A stretch of 64,000 bases of DNA from Bordetella hinzii LMG 13501 (lineage in GTDB: Bacteria > Pseudomonadota > Gammaproteobacteria > Burkholderiales > Burkholderiaceae_B): contig NZ_LRUJ01000026.1 in assembly GCF_001548475.1 (NCBI RefSeq), forward strand, positions 1 to 64,000. Direction: 5' to 3'. Shown here piece by piece: positions 1 to 10,991 of the stretch. Below the pieces are notes generated by a model, which was not told the origin of the DNA, searched no databases, and was given only the letters and a program-made list of their open reading frames with translations. The translations under genes were made by a program, and so were the position numbers. The first letter of the stretch is position 1. Every line of letters starts with the position of its first letter.

Positions 1-106
1 CGGCGCGCGGCGCGCGCGCCGGCCGGGCCGCGCAGCCGGCCAGGGCCAGCGCGGCCGAAGCGCCGGCCAGGCCAAGAAAACGACGGCGATCCCAGGCATC
101 GATCAT
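1..106 (-). CDS. Start of a Tat-exported or lipoprotein gene (partial)
   Basis: Reading leftward from an ATG at 104-106, the first 35 residues start MIDAWDRRRFLGLAGASAA and reach LALAGCA. This is a twin-arginine signal (RRRFLGLAG) running into a hydrophobic stretch that ends in a lipobox-like LAGC. A GGGAG Shine-Dalgarno sequence sits about six bases upstream of the ATG. The gene leaves the window at base 1, so the mature protein and its function cannot be seen. The product is expected to cross the inner membrane folded, or to be lipid-anchored. The reading frame and signal are clear; the family is unknown. Confidence 0.7.
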   Translation of the reverse strand, partial: MIDAWDRRRFLGLAGASAALALAGCAARPARAPRA

Positions 107-453
107 GACAACTCCCGCGGTGCGAATGCCGCGATTATGCCAAGCGCGCCCTTGGCTTGGCCAAACGGCGCGGCTGCACTTTCCGGCGCGGCCTTGTACA
201 ATGCCGGGCCATGACCCGTCTCGTGTATGCCGCCCGCTTTGATTGCACGCCCGCCCTGCTGCGCGGCGCGCTGCTGCGTGGCCGCCAGGCTGGCACCACG
301 CCCACCCTCGCCGCAGATGATTAAGCCCGGCGACCTCAGCACCCTCCCCTAACAGCGCATTTCCTCCAGGTCGTCGGGCATAGCCCGCGCCCAGCCGCGT
401 GCCCTCGCCGGCGCGCGTGTCGTCCCGCCCCGAGGCGGGCGGTAGGAATACGC
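107..453. other. Intergenic region between divergent genes
   Basis: This 347-base gap separates the leftward exported-protein gene from the rightward beta-helix gene. It holds one short rightward frame at 211-324 (37 codons, starting MTRLVYAARF), which has no clear ribosome-binding site and no recognisable relatives. I see no convincing terminator or operator. The promoters of both flanking genes should lie here. Confidence 0.5.
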
Positions 454-1338
454 ATGGACATCACCAAGGCCTTCATCAAGGCCAAACAACCCTGCGCGGA
501 CGGCTTTCGCTGGTACGTCCGCAATGCCCGCCAGGACAGCAGCTACCAGGAACTGCTCGACGCGCTGGTGGCCGACGGCCGCGTCAACGACGCCGGCTGG
601 CTGCTTGACCAGTTCGGTCCCACCGACGCCGTCCTCACCCTGGACCACGTCAATGCCGAGGCCCTGGTCTTTGCCGGCACCATCCGCGTGCGCGGCGGCA
701 TCGAGGCCGGCAGCCTCGTGCGCGCCGGCCGCGACATCCACGCCGGCGACGGCATCACCTGCGGCGGCGCCATCGTCGCCGGCGGCGACATCAAATGCGG
801 CGCCTCGCTGCGCGCCGAAGGCAAGCTGCAGGCAGGCGGCCTCATCCAGGCCGAATGGAATATCGAAACCGGCGCCGAACTGGCCTGCGAAGCCCTGCGC
901 GCCGGCTGGGAACTGCTGTGCCGCGGCGCGGCCGAGGTGGGCGGCGACTGCATCGTGGGCGAATCGCTCACCGCGCTGGACGATTTCTATTGCGCCAAAG
1001 GCCTGCGCGCCGGCGGCGGCATCGACGCGGCCCAGCGCCTGCAGGCCGGGCATGGCATCGAGTGCGGCGCCGATGTGCGCGCCGGCGGCCATCTGGGCGC
1101 GGGCTGGGGCATCAAGGCGCGCGGCGACATCCTGGCCGAGGGCAGTATCCGCGCCGGCGAAAGCCTGGCGGCCGAAGGCCGCATCCAGGCCGGCGACGGC
1201 TATGGCGTCTATGCCGGCGTGGAAGTCTGCGAACACGCCTGGGAATCCAGCGCGCGCGTGCACGCCAACCGGCCGCCGCGCGAGCTGCGCAGCGGCTGGT
1301 GGGCCGGCCCCCTGCCCGGCCTGGGACAGGCGGCATGA
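454..1338 (+). CDS. Hexapeptide-repeat beta-helix protein, function unknown
   Basis: This 294-residue protein has no signal peptide and is probably cytoplasmic. Residues 1-65 are a helical head containing CADGFRWY. From about residue 77 to 250 the chain is almost pure six-residue repeats: one aliphatic residue (I, L or V), then often x-A-G-x-x, for example IHAGDG, ITCGGA and IVAGGD. There are roughly 29 units with one five-residue slip near residue 155. Such a period predicts a long parallel beta-helix, as in hexapeptide transferases or bactofilin-like scaffolds, but no catalytic motif is visible. An AGGA ribosome-binding site precedes the ATG. The stop codon overlaps the next start (ATGA), so the two products are probably coupled. 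I do not recognise the family. Confidence 0.8.
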   Translation: MDITKAFIKAKQPCADGFRWYVRNARQDSSYQELLDALVADGRVNDAGWLLDQFGPTDAVLTLDHVNAEALVFAGTIRVRGGIEAGSLVRAGRDIHAGDGITCGGAIVAGGDIKCGASLRAEGKLQAGGLIQAEWNIETGAELACEALRAGWELLCRGAAEVGGDCIVGESLTALDDFYCAKGLRAGGGIDAAQRLQAGHGIECGADVRAGGHLGAGWGIKARGDILAEGSIRAGESLAAEGRIQAGDGYGVYAGVEVCEHAWESSARVHANRPPRELRSGWWAGPLPGLGQAA

Positions 1339-1958
1339 GAATCGATGTGCATTGGGATATCGCCACCGTCGAGACCGAACTGGACGCCCTGGAAACCCGG
1401 CTGCGCGACGCCGGGCGGCTGGACCCGTCCCTGGCCCTGCCCGCGATCCTGCCCGCGCCCCTGCGGGTCTGGCGCCAGGAGGCCGATGGCGAATTCTTTT
1501 TCTATATCGAGGATGCGGACCGCGGCCTGCTGGCGGGCTGCATCATCTTCAACCGCCTCATCGAGGTCAACCGGCGCATCGACGCGGTGTTGCGCTCGCC
1601 GCACGCCCGCCTGCGCGCCGCCTACCAGCGCCGCGGCCTGGCCGCCAGCCTCTACCAGCGCGAGCTGCAAGCCGGCTATTGCCTCATGAGCGGCGCGCGC
1701 CAGTCGCCGGGGGCCCACGCACTGTGGCAGTCCCTGGCCGCCCGCCATGAGTCCGGCTATGTCCGCGTCGCCGACAAGCGCCTTTACGGCCTGCCGTGCC
1801 GTCCGGACCCGGCGACCCTGGACGACCTGCACACCCGGCGCGTCCTCTGCGGCCGGGGCTGGACGCTTGAAACCCTGCTGCGCCTGACGCCGCGGCGCGG
1901 CCAGGCGCAGTCCGGCCGGCGCCGGCAGCCCGCGCCACGCGCCGGTATCCGTCCCTGA
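1335..1958 (+). CDS. GNAT-like N-acetyltransferase-fold protein
   Basis: This is a 207-residue protein translated from an ATG that overlaps the stop of the beta-helix gene by four bases. Residues 52-72 and 96-118 look like the core strands and acetyl-CoA loop of the GNAT fold, including a Q-R-R-G-L-A stretch at 98-103 that matches the family Q/R-x-x-G-x-A/G signature. The following ARQSPGAHALWQSL segment fits the last helix of the fold. The C-terminal 40 residues are basic and rich in Arg and Pro. If active, it would acetylate an amine; no substrate can be read. Tight coupling to the repeat protein suggests they act together. The fold is fairly likely, the activity uncertain. Confidence 0.6.
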   Translation: MRIDVHWDIATVETELDALETRLRDAGRLDPSLALPAILPAPLRVWRQEADGEFFFYIEDADRGLLAGCIIFNRLIEVNRRIDAVLRSPHARLRAAYQRRGLAASLYQRELQAGYCLMSGARQSPGAHALWQSLAARHESGYVRVADKRLYGLPCRPDPATLDDLHTRRVLCGRGWTLETLLRLTPRRGQAQSGRRRQPAPRAGIRP

Positions 1959-4496
<2,538 letters not shown>

Positions 4497-4518
4497 AGAA
4501 CACTCTCGGCATGACCCC

Positions 4519-4545
4519 AAAGCGGCCCTCGGGCCGCTTTTTTTT
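4519..4545 (+). terminator. Rho-independent terminator after icd
   Basis: An AAAGCGGCCC / GGGCCGCTTT stem with a two-base apex is followed by a run of T, about 20 bases after the icd stop. It is a textbook intrinsic terminator in the icd direction. Confidence 0.9.
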
Positions 4546-4772
4546 GCGCCGTGTTTTTCGGCGCCGCCCTTCACGTCTTTGCACGCGGGCTTTCCCGCCC
4601 GAAACCTGAAAGAAAGCTGAATGAAAGTTATAGGTATTTTCCCGTAAATTGCCGTCAATTAGGCACTGATTGAAAGCGGAACGGAAGTTTCGGCTTTTAG
4701 ACTGCACGCCTTTTCAACCTAACGTCAGCTTGGCTTAAGACGTCCGTCAGCCAAGCAAGAGGAGAGACGAGG

Positions 4773-5237
4773 ATGCAGCAAGAGCCAAGGCCTGCCCGCC
4801 GGGAGTGGGTGGCAGGCGGAACCATGATCGTGTTGGGATTGGGCGCCTTCGCCCTGGCCACCACCTACCAGCTCGGAACACTGGCCCGGATGGGCCCCGG
4901 CCTGTTCCCCGCCATTCTGGGCGTGTTGCTGGCGCTGCTGGGCCTGGCCATCGCCCGCAGCCCGGAAGAAGACCCCGCGGAGGCCGCCGAACACCAGGCG
5001 CCCCCCCAATGGCGCGGCTGGGGCTGCATCACTGGCGGCCTGGCCGCCTTCATGCTGCTGGGCCAGTACGGCGGCCTCGTGCCCGCCACGCTGGGGCTGG
5101 TCTTCATCTCCGCGCTCGGCGACCGCCAGCACACCATCAAGAGCGCGGCCCTCCTTGCCGTCGGCGTGACCCTCCTGGGCGTCGCCATTTTCTCCTGGGG
5201 CCTGCAGCTGCAGTTCCCGCTGTTCCGCTGGGGCTGA
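4773..5237 (+). CDS. tctB: Tripartite tricarboxylate transporter small membrane subunit (TctB family)
   Basis: This 154-residue protein has four hydrophobic segments (about 17-35, 44-62, 88-110 and 118-150), the usual layout of the TctB small subunit. With TctA it forms the membrane part of a secondary carboxylate importer that needs a periplasmic binding protein. It lies seven bases upstream of tctA and surely shares its transcript. A purine-rich AGGAGAGACGAGG precedes the ATG. No binding-protein (TctC/Bug) gene is adjacent, which is common in Bordetella-type genomes where these genes are scattered, so the substrate cannot be named. Confidence 0.85.
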   Translation: MQQEPRPARREWVAGGTMIVLGLGAFALATTYQLGTLARMGPGLFPAILGVLLALLGLAIARSPEEDPAEAAEHQAPPQWRGWGCITGGLAAFMLLGQYGGLVPATLGLVFISALGDRQHTIKSAALLAVGVTLLGVAIFSWGLQLQFPLFRWG

Positions 5238-5244
5238 GCACAAC

Positions 5245-6762
5245 ATGGAAATCCTCAACAACCTGGCCCACGGCTTCAGTGTGGCCTTCGCCCTGGACAA
5301 CCTGCTCTGGGCAGTCTTCGGCGTGTTCATGGGCAACCTGATCGGCGTGCTGCCCGGCATGGGCGTGCTGGCCGCCATCTCCATCCTGCTGCCGCTGACC
5401 TACACCATGACGCCCACGGCGGCCCTGGTCATGCTGTCCGGCATCTACTACGGATCGCAGTATGGCGGCGGCATCACGTCCATCATGCTCAACCTGCCCG
5501 GCACGGCCTCGCACGCGGTCGCCTGCCTGGACGGCAATCCGCTGGCGCGCAATGGCAAAGCCGGCTCGGCGCTGTTCATGCTGATGTTCTCGTCCTTCTG
5601 CGGCGCATCGGTGGGCATCCTGGCGATGATTCTGTTCTCGCCCATGCTGGTGGACGTGGCCTTCAAGTTCGGCCCGGCCGAATACTTCTCGATGATGATG
5701 CTCGGGCTGCTGGCCGGCGCCACGCTGGCCAAGGGCTCCGCGCTCAAGGGCGTGGCCATGGTGGTCGTGGGCCTGCTGTTGGGCGTGGTCGGCACCGACG
5801 TCAATACCGGCACCATGCGCTTTCACTTCGGCATCCTGGAGCTCAGCGACGGGCTGCAGATCGTCGCGCTGGCCATGGGCCTGTTCGGCGTCGCGGACTT
5901 CCTGAAGAACATCAACCGCATCGGCGACGGCGGCAGCGTCGCGACCACCAAGATCAGCATGAGCGCCATGCGCCCCCAGCCCGGCGACATCAAGCAGTCG
6001 CGCGGCGCGCTGGTGCGCGGCACGGCCATCGGCGCGGCCTTCGGCATCCTGCCGGGCACGGGCCCCACGATCGCCTCCTTCATCTCCTACGCCACCGAGA
6101 AAAAAGTGGCGCGCGAACCGCAGCGCTTCGGCCGCGGCGCCATCGAAGGCATCGCGGGCCCGGAAGCCGCCACCAGCGCATCCACCCAGACCAGCTTCAT
6201 CCCCACCATGAGCCTGGGCATCCCCGGCGACCCTGTCATGGCGCTGATGCTGGGCGCGCTCATCATCCACGGCATCCAGCCGGGTCCTCAGATGATGGTC
6301 GAGCATGCCGACATGTTCTGGGGCCTGATCGCCAGCTTCTGGGTCGGCAACGTCCTGCTGCTCCTGCTCAACCTGCCGCTGATCGGCATGTGGGTGCGCA
6401 TGCTGACCGTGCCTTTCCGCTATCTCTTCCCGGCGGCCCTGTTCTTCGTCTGCGTGGGGGTCTACAGCACCAACAACAACCTCTTCGACGTCGGCATGGT
6501 GACCTTCTTCGGGGTGGCCGGCTACTTGCTCATGCGCCTGCGCTTCGAGCCCGCGCCGCTGTTGCTGGGCTTCGTGCTGGGCCCCATGGTGGAAGAAAAC
6601 TTCCGCCGCGCCCTGCTGCTGTCGCGTGGCGAGCTGTCGGTCTTTGTCACCCGCCCGATCAGCCTGGGCTTTATCCTGGCCTGCGCCGCCTTGATCGCGT
6701 TGCTCGCCGTCTCGGCCCTGCGCCAGCACCAGCGCCGCAAGGAGCTGGCCTTGCAAGGCTGA
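5245..6762 (+). CDS. tctA: Tripartite tricarboxylate transporter large membrane subunit (TctA family)
   Basis: This 505-residue, very hydrophobic protein with about 12 membrane segments has the TctA signatures: GNLIGVLPGMGVLAAISILLP near the N-terminus and the matching GILPGTGPTIASFISY in the second half, reflecting the internal duplication of the family. Segments such as YYGSQYGGGITSIMLNLPG are also typical. It is the ion-coupled channel of the carboxylate importer. It follows tctB in one operon and ends before two tandem terminators. Family assignment is secure; the transported acid is unknown. Confidence 0.93.
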   Translation: MEILNNLAHGFSVAFALDNLLWAVFGVFMGNLIGVLPGMGVLAAISILLPLTYTMTPTAALVMLSGIYYGSQYGGGITSIMLNLPGTASHAVACLDGNPLARNGKAGSALFMLMFSSFCGASVGILAMILFSPMLVDVAFKFGPAEYFSMMMLGLLAGATLAKGSALKGVAMVVVGLLLGVVGTDVNTGTMRFHFGILELSDGLQIVALAMGLFGVADFLKNINRIGDGGSVATTKISMSAMRPQPGDIKQSRGALVRGTAIGAAFGILPGTGPTIASFISYATEKKVAREPQRFGRGAIEGIAGPEAATSASTQTSFIPTMSLGIPGDPVMALMLGALIIHGIQPGPQMMVEHADMFWGLIASFWVGNVLLLLLNLPLIGMWVRMLTVPFRYLFPAALFFVCVGVYSTNNNLFDVGMVTFFGVAGYLLMRLRFEPAPLLLGFVLGPMVEENFRRALLLSRGELSVFVTRPISLGFILACAALIALLAVSALRQHQRRKELALQG

Positions 6763-6783
6763 AAACCCTGACACCTTGCGGTC

Positions 6784-6839
6784 GCCGTCCCTGCGCGCAG
6801 GGACGGCTTTTCAAGCGCTCCTCAGGGAGCGTTTTTTTT
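6784..6839 (+). terminator. Tandem intrinsic terminators after tctA
   Basis: Two hairpins follow each other. The first has a perfect 11-base stem GCCGTCCCTGC / GCAGGGACGGC (6784-6807) and TTTT. The second, CGCTCC / GGAGCG (6816-6831), is followed by eight T. They close the tctBA transcript before the convergent ABC operon. Confidence 0.88.
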
Positions 6840-6889
6840 CGCGTGGATCCCGCCACGAGGCGGTCGATTACGGCATCCGCCGGCGCGCC

Positions 6890-7669
6890 TCAGAGCATCT
6901 GCCCCAGGAAGGCCTTGGTGCGCGACTGCTGCGGCGCGTCGAAGAAGGCGTGCGCCGCAGCCTCCTCGACGATGCGGCCCTGGTCCATGAAAATCACCCG
7001 GTGCGCCACTTCGCGCGCAAAGCCCATCTCGTGCGTGACCACCAGCATGGTCATATGCTCTTCGGCCAGCTGGCGCATGGTGCGCAGGACCTCCACCGTC
7101 AGCTCCGGATCCAGGGCCGAGGTCGGCTCGTCAAAGAGCATGATGTCAGGCTCCATGGCCAGCGCCCGCGCGATGGCCACGCGCTGCTTCTGGCCGCCCG
7201 ACAGCCGCCCCGGGTAGTTGTCGCGCTTGTTGATCAAGCCCACCTTGCGCAACAGTTCCTCGGCCTTGGGCACGATGGCGTCGCGCTTCATGCCCTTGAC
7301 CGTCATGGGCGCCTCGATCACATTCTGCAGCACCGTCATGTGCGGAAACAGATTGAACGACTGGAACACCATGCCCATCTTGCGGCAGATGCGGCGCACC
7401 TCGGCGTCCGCGGCATACTGGCTTCTTCCGCCCGGCACGGCGCGCGCGAGCGCCTCGCCCTCGACCTCGATGCTGCCTTCGTCGATGGTCTCCAGGTGAT
7501 TCAGGCAGCGCAGGAAGGTGCTCTTGCCCGAGCCGGACGGACCGATCACGGCCACGACCTCGCCTTTCTGCAGGGTCAGCGACACCCCATCGAGCACCCT
7601 GGCCGCGCCAAAGGACTTGACGATGCCTTGGGCGCGGATCATGGGCGGGCTATTCGTCGTACTTGGCAT
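6890..7669 (-). CDS. Polar amino acid ABC transporter ATP-binding protein (GlnQ/HisP type)
   Basis: This 259-residue ATPase drives the importer made with the two upstream genes. It has Walker [10 protein letters not shown], the Q-loop FQSFNLFPH, signature LSGGQKQR, Walker [14 protein letters not shown] and the switch histidine in VVTHEMGFA, all typical of the polar amino-acid (PAAT) class. The ATG at 7669 has a GGA at useful spacing and overlaps the permease gene by 20 bases. An in-frame ATG at 7642 (MIRAQGI) is a plausible alternative that gives the more usual 250 residues. It is the last gene of a leftward three-gene operon. Confidence 0.92.
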   Translation of the reverse strand: MPSTTNSPPMIRAQGIVKSFGAARVLDGVSLTLQKGEVVAVIGPSGSGKSTFLRCLNHLETIDEGSIEVEGEALARAVPGGRSQYAADAEVRRICRKMGMVFQSFNLFPHMTVLQNVIEAPMTVKGMKRDAIVPKAEELLRKVGLINKRDNYPGRLSGGQKQRVAIARALAMEPDIMLFDEPTSALDPELTVEVLRTMRQLAEEHMTMLVVTHEMGFAREVAHRVIFMDQGRIVEEAAAHAFFDAPQQSRTKAFLGQML

Positions 7670-8303
7670 AGCGTTTTTCCAGGTGCTGGAAGAACCAGGT
7701 CAGCACCAGCGTCATGATGAGATAGAAGGCCGCCGCCACCAGGAAGGGCGTAGTGCTGAAATCGCGCTGCACGATGCCGCGCGCCGTGCGCAGGATGTCG
7801 TTAAGCGCGAGCACGTAGATGAGCGAGGTGTCCTTGACCAGGGTGATGGTCTCGTTGCTCATGGGCGGCAGCACGCGCTGCACCATCTGCGGCAGCACGA
7901 TGCGGCGCAGTGTCTGCAGATACGTCATGCCCAGCACCTTGCTGCCCTCGTACTGCCCCCGGTCCACCGACAGGATGCCCGCGCGGAAGATCTCGGCGAA
8001 ATACGCGGCATAGTTGAGCGCGAACGCCACGATGGCGGCCGGGAAATCCGGCAGGCGCACGCCGACGACCGGCACGAAAGGCAAGGCAAAATAAATGAAC
8101 AGCAGCTGCAGCATCAGCGGCGTGCCGCGCATCAGCCAGATATAGCCATTGACCAGCCTGGACAACAGCTTGAACTGGGAAATGCGCGCCAGCGCCAGGG
8201 CCAGGCCCAGGGGCACGGCCAGGGCCAGGGTAATGAAGAACAGCGAGAGGGTGACCTTGGCCCCCTCGGCCATCGGTCCCAACAGGGATATGACGTAGTC
8301 CAT
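7650..8303 (-). CDS. Polar amino acid ABC transporter permease
   Basis: This 217-residue inner-membrane permease begins [19 protein letters not shown] and has the HisM/GlnP-type pattern with about five membrane segments. The EAA loop region ([21 protein letters not shown]) contacts the ATPase. Length from the ATG at 8303 matches the family; a longer upstream frame would only add a Pro/Ala-rich tail. Only one permease gene is present, so the channel is probably a homodimer. It lies 28 bases after the binding-protein gene and overlaps the ATPase gene. Confidence 0.9.
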   Translation of the reverse strand: MDYVISLLGPMAEGAKVTLSLFFITLALAVPLGLALALARISQFKLLSRLVNGYIWLMRGTPLMLQLLFIYFALPFVPVVGVRLPDFPAAIVAFALNYAAYFAEIFRAGILSVDRGQYEGSKVLGMTYLQTLRRIVLPQMVQRVLPPMSNETITLVKDTSLIYVLALNDILRTARGIVQRDFSTTPFLVAAAFYLIMTLVLTWFFQHLEKRYAKYDE

Positions 8304-8331
8304 GCGGTAAGCGGGCGCGCGCCCGCCGGCC

Positions 8332-9120
8332 TTATTTGATGATGTCGGCGCCGAACCACTGGGTGGCGATGCGGCCCGAGGTGCCATCCTGCTTCATCTC
8401 GGCCAGGGTCTTGTCCAGCTTGCCCAGCAGCTCGGTGTCGTCCTTGCGCACGCCCACGCCATAATCCTCGGTGCCGAAGTTCTCTTCCAGCACGCGGTAC
8501 TGCCCCTCGCGCTTGGAGGCCAGGTAACGGCCGACCACCTCATCGACGACCACGGCGTCCAGGCGCATGGCCGACAGATCCATCAGCGCGGTCACGTTGT
8601 CGCCGAACATCTTCAGTTCTTTCAGGCTCTTGAAGACGGCCTCGTCTTTCTTGATGGCGTCCACGGCGCTGCTGCCGTCTTGCGCGCCCACGACGTGGCC
8701 CGCCAGGTCGGCACGAGTCTTGATGGGCGAATTGGCGGCCACCAGGATGATCTGGTGATTGGCCATGTAAGGCGCCGTGAAGGCAATATTCTTCTTGCGC
8801 TCCTCGGTGATGGTCAAGCCGTTCCAGAGCACGTCGACGCGCTTGCCGTTGAGCTCGGCCTCCTTGGCGCTCCAGTCGATCGGCTTGAACTCGACCTCCA
8901 CGCCCAGGCGGCGGGTGGCCTCCTTGGCCATGTCGATGTCAAAACCCACCAGCTGGTTCTTCTCGTCCCGGAAACCCATGGGCGGGAAATTATCGTCCAG
9001 GCCGACCACGACCTTCTTGGCCACGGCCGCGGCGGGCGCGCTGGCCTGCGGGGCGTTATCGCTCTGGCCGCAGGCGGCGAGCAAGGCGGACATCATCAAG
9101 ACAGCACTGAGTTTTTTCAT
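8332..9120 (-). CDS. Polar amino acid ABC transporter substrate-binding lipoprotein
   Basis: This 262-residue protein starts MKKLSAVLMMSALLAAC, a lipoprotein signal whose cysteine at residue 17 would be lipidated. The mature part is a family-3 solute-binding protein with VVVGLDDNFPPMGFRDE, FDIDMAKE and the WNGLTITEERK segment that normally precedes the ligand-binding arginine region. It delivers a polar amino acid to the permease/ATPase pair downstream. I chose the ATG at 9120; an upstream in-frame TTG at 9135 would spoil the signal peptide. It is first in the operon, so the promoter should lie in 9121-9217. Confidence 0.92.
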   Translation of the reverse strand: MKKLSAVLMMSALLAACGQSDNAPQASAPAAAVAKKVVVGLDDNFPPMGFRDEKNQLVGFDIDMAKEATRRLGVEVEFKPIDWSAKEAELNGKRVDVLWNGLTITEERKKNIAFTAPYMANHQIILVAANSPIKTRADLAGHVVGAQDGSSAVDAIKKDEAVFKSLKELKMFGDNVTALMDLSAMRLDAVVVDEVVGRYLASKREGQYRVLEENFGTEDYGVGVRKDDTELLGKLDKTLAEMKQDGTSGRIATQWFGADIIK

Positions 9121-9217
9121 TTGGATAGGGCGCAAAAACGGATGAACGCCGAAGCCCCACGCTCCGGCAGCGGACCGAATCCGCCATTATATCGGTCCGG
9201 CCCCATCCCTGCCCCGG

Positions 9218-9796
9218 CTACGGGCGACGCAAGGCCTCGACCTGGATCTTCAGCTCCACCTCGGGCTTGAAACCCATGTCCAGCCCGAAATCCAAGCCGA
9301 AATCGCGCCGGTTGAACTCGGTGGACACATCGGCGCCGCAGACCTCGCGCTTCTCCATGGGATGCGTCATGCACTTGAAGTCGTCGATGTCCAGCGTCAC
9401 GGTGCGCGTGACGCCGCGCAGCGTGAGCTCGCCCCGCGCCTTCTCCGGCTTGTCGCCGTCAAATTCCGTAAACCGCCCCTTGAAGGTGGCCGTCGGGTAT
9501 TTCCGCGCATCGAAGATATCCGGCGCCACGGCATGCTTGTTCATCTCATCGTGGCCGAAATCCACCGAATCGATCTCCACGGTCACGTCGACCGTGCCGC
9601 TCCTGGCCTGGCGGTCCAGCACGATCACCCCGCTGGAGCGATTGAACTTGCCCCGCCATGTCGACAGCCCGCCCATATGGTCGGCCTCGAAACTCGGATA
9701 GGTATGGGAAGGATCGATGTCATAGGTCACGGGCGCGGCCTGCGCCGCTTGCATTGCGAAGGCCAGGCCGGCGGCCACCAAAGCCAGGGATTTCAT
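9218..9796 (-). CDS. YceI-family periplasmic lipid-binding-like protein
   Basis: This 192-residue protein has a cleavable signal peptide (about residues 1-20, ending QAAQA) and then the YceI lipocalin-like barrel: YDIDPSHTYPSFEADHMGGL, FNRSSGVIVLDR, FDARKYPTATF and GELTLRGVTRTVTLDI. Family members bind long polyisoprenoid or fatty ligands in the periplasm; the physiological role is often unknown. A good AGGAG ribosome-binding site precedes the ATG. It appears monocistronic. The two cysteines in the last third (KCMTHP, EVCGAD) could form a disulfide. Confidence 0.92.
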   Translation of the reverse strand: MKSLALVAAGLAFAMQAAQAAPVTYDIDPSHTYPSFEADHMGGLSTWRGKFNRSSGVIVLDRQARSGTVDVTVEIDSVDFGHDEMNKHAVAPDIFDARKYPTATFKGRFTEFDGDKPEKARGELTLRGVTRTVTLDIDDFKCMTHPMEKREVCGADVSTEFNRRDFGLDFGLDMGFKPEVELKIQVEALRRP

Positions 9797-9898
9797 GCGG
9801 ACTCCTCGTTGGGAGGGCGGCCCCGCGGCCGCCCTTGCTCTTGGTTCAGTTTATCGTCAGACAAGTTCCCTGGGGCTTGCGCCGGGTCAAACCGGCTT

Positions 9899-10072
9899 TC
9901 AGTCAAAGATATCGATCATCATGCCGGCGCCCGCGCCTATCATGGCGCCCGCCGTGCCGTCGCCGCCCGAGGCCCGGTCCACGCCTCCGCCGATCAGGCC
10001 GCCGGCGGCCGTCGCGCAGCCGGCCAGCACCAGCACCAGGAGGGCCGCCGCGAATTTGGCTTTCCGCTTCAT
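9899..10072 (-). CDS. Small glycine-rich lipoprotein (57 residues)
   Basis: A short leftward gene begins MKRKAKFAAALLVLVLAGC and ends IDIFD. It has a classic lipoprotein signal with lipidation at Cys19. The mature 39 residues are dominated by glycine and alanine (GGLIGGG, GAMIGAGAGMM), a glycine-zipper-like composition that could insert in a membrane. GGAGG at ideal distance from the ATG makes translation very likely. It follows the 131-residue exported-protein gene by 16 bases, so the two form an operon. Function is unknown. Confidence 0.75.
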   Translation of the reverse strand: MKRKAKFAAALLVLVLAGCATAAGGLIGGGVDRASGGDGTAGAMIGAGAGMMIDIFD

Positions 10073-10088
10073 AGTCTGTCCTCCTTGC

Positions 10089-10484
10089 TCAACGAGCCTG
10101 CTTGACGAGATCGCGCCAGATGACGCCCATGACCGGCGTGGACTGCTTGTCCGGATGGGCGCGATACCAGGCGGTCACCCGCTCGCTCCACTGCCAGAGA
10201 TTCATGCCGCTGACCGCCTCGGTAATCGCCTTGGCCGCCCCGGGCTCATCCTGGTTGCGCCGCTTGGCATAGGCGTTCTCGGCCACGATCATATTGGCCA
10301 CGCCGACCAGGAAAGCGCGCCGCTCCAGGTCGGACGCCGCCAGCCAGCCCTTGCCGTCGACCACGATGGCGCTGCGTGGCGCCGGCTTGGCGGGCGCGGC
10401 CGGCGTGGCGATCTGCGCCTGCGCCGGCCCCAATACGGCGGCCAGGCAAGCGGCCCCCAGCCAGCATTGCATTCGTTTATGCAT
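10089..10484 (-). CDS. Secreted hypothetical protein
   Basis: This 131-residue protein has a signal peptide (about residues 1-23, ending GPAQAQ), a short Ala/Pro linker, and a compact helical domain with WLAASDLERRAFLVGVANMIVAE and the tail WQWSERVTAWYRAHPDK. It is probably periplasmic. A very strong AGGGAGGT precedes the ATG. It is the first gene of a two-gene operon with the glycine-rich lipoprotein. I do not recognise the family; the DLERRAFLVG helix recalls small periplasmic stress or immunity proteins, but that is only an impression. Confidence 0.7.
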   Translation of the reverse strand: MHKRMQCWLGAACLAAVLGPAQAQIATPAAPAKPAPRSAIVVDGKGWLAASDLERRAFLVGVANMIVAENAYAKRRNQDEPGAAKAITEAVSGMNLWQWSERVTAWYRAHPDKQSTPVMGVIWRDLVKQAR

Positions 10485-10991
10485 ATGGACCTCCCTCTAT
10501 GGACGTTTCCGGGGCGGAAACGGATAGGCCGGTGACCCGGCCCGCGAGGGGCAGCCGGCGCCGGGGCCGACCGCCCAGGAACCAGCGTGTTACCTAGGGG
10601 TTAGCCCCACTATGCCATATCCGGCCGCCAGGGCCAAAGGCCGGCGCCTGGCCGCCGGGCCCGGCCATGCCAGACGGTCCGGGGCCTTGGGGCGGCTGGG
10701 CGAATCCATGCGTTTCTGTTCGAAATCGAAACGCCCCCTTCGAGAGGCAGCGCCGCGCATGAGGCATGTGTTATCCGTCCCCTGGAAATGATCAGGCTAA
10801 TTCCATTACTATCGATTCAATAGTCAGACTAAACAGTTATTACATCCATAAATGGAATAATCTTTTCAAGATTACCGGGTTTATCCTAGGTCAATGCAAG
10901 TGCACAATGCAGTCATTGGGAAACAAAAACGAACTTTGACGGTAGCTCCGCCAGGTCCGCTCCCAGGAACCTAGACCTAAAGGAAACCGCT
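10485..10991. promoter_or_regulatory. Long AT-rich regulatory region between divergent genes
   Basis: This 507-base gap carries the promoters of the leftward secreted-protein operon and the rightward DUF4148 gene. Its right half (10790-10930) is markedly AT-rich against the surrounding GC-rich DNA. It contains an inverted repeat ATTCCATT (10800-10807) / AATGGAAT (10851-10858) and a CTAGGGG-TTAG-CCCC palindrome-like site at 10594-10608 that resembles two others in this window. The AT-rich tract could be bound by a nucleoid protein such as H-NS/BpH3. No further gene was seen. Confidence 0.5.

Noticed and set aside
211-324. Small rightward frame of 37 codons before the beta-helix gene
   Set aside because: No Shine-Dalgarno sequence and no export or domain feature; it could be chance in a GC-rich gap.
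5137-6774. Leftward frame of 545 codons antisense to tctA
   Set aside because: His/Gln/Arg-rich shadow sequence without domain character; tctA on the other strand is certain.
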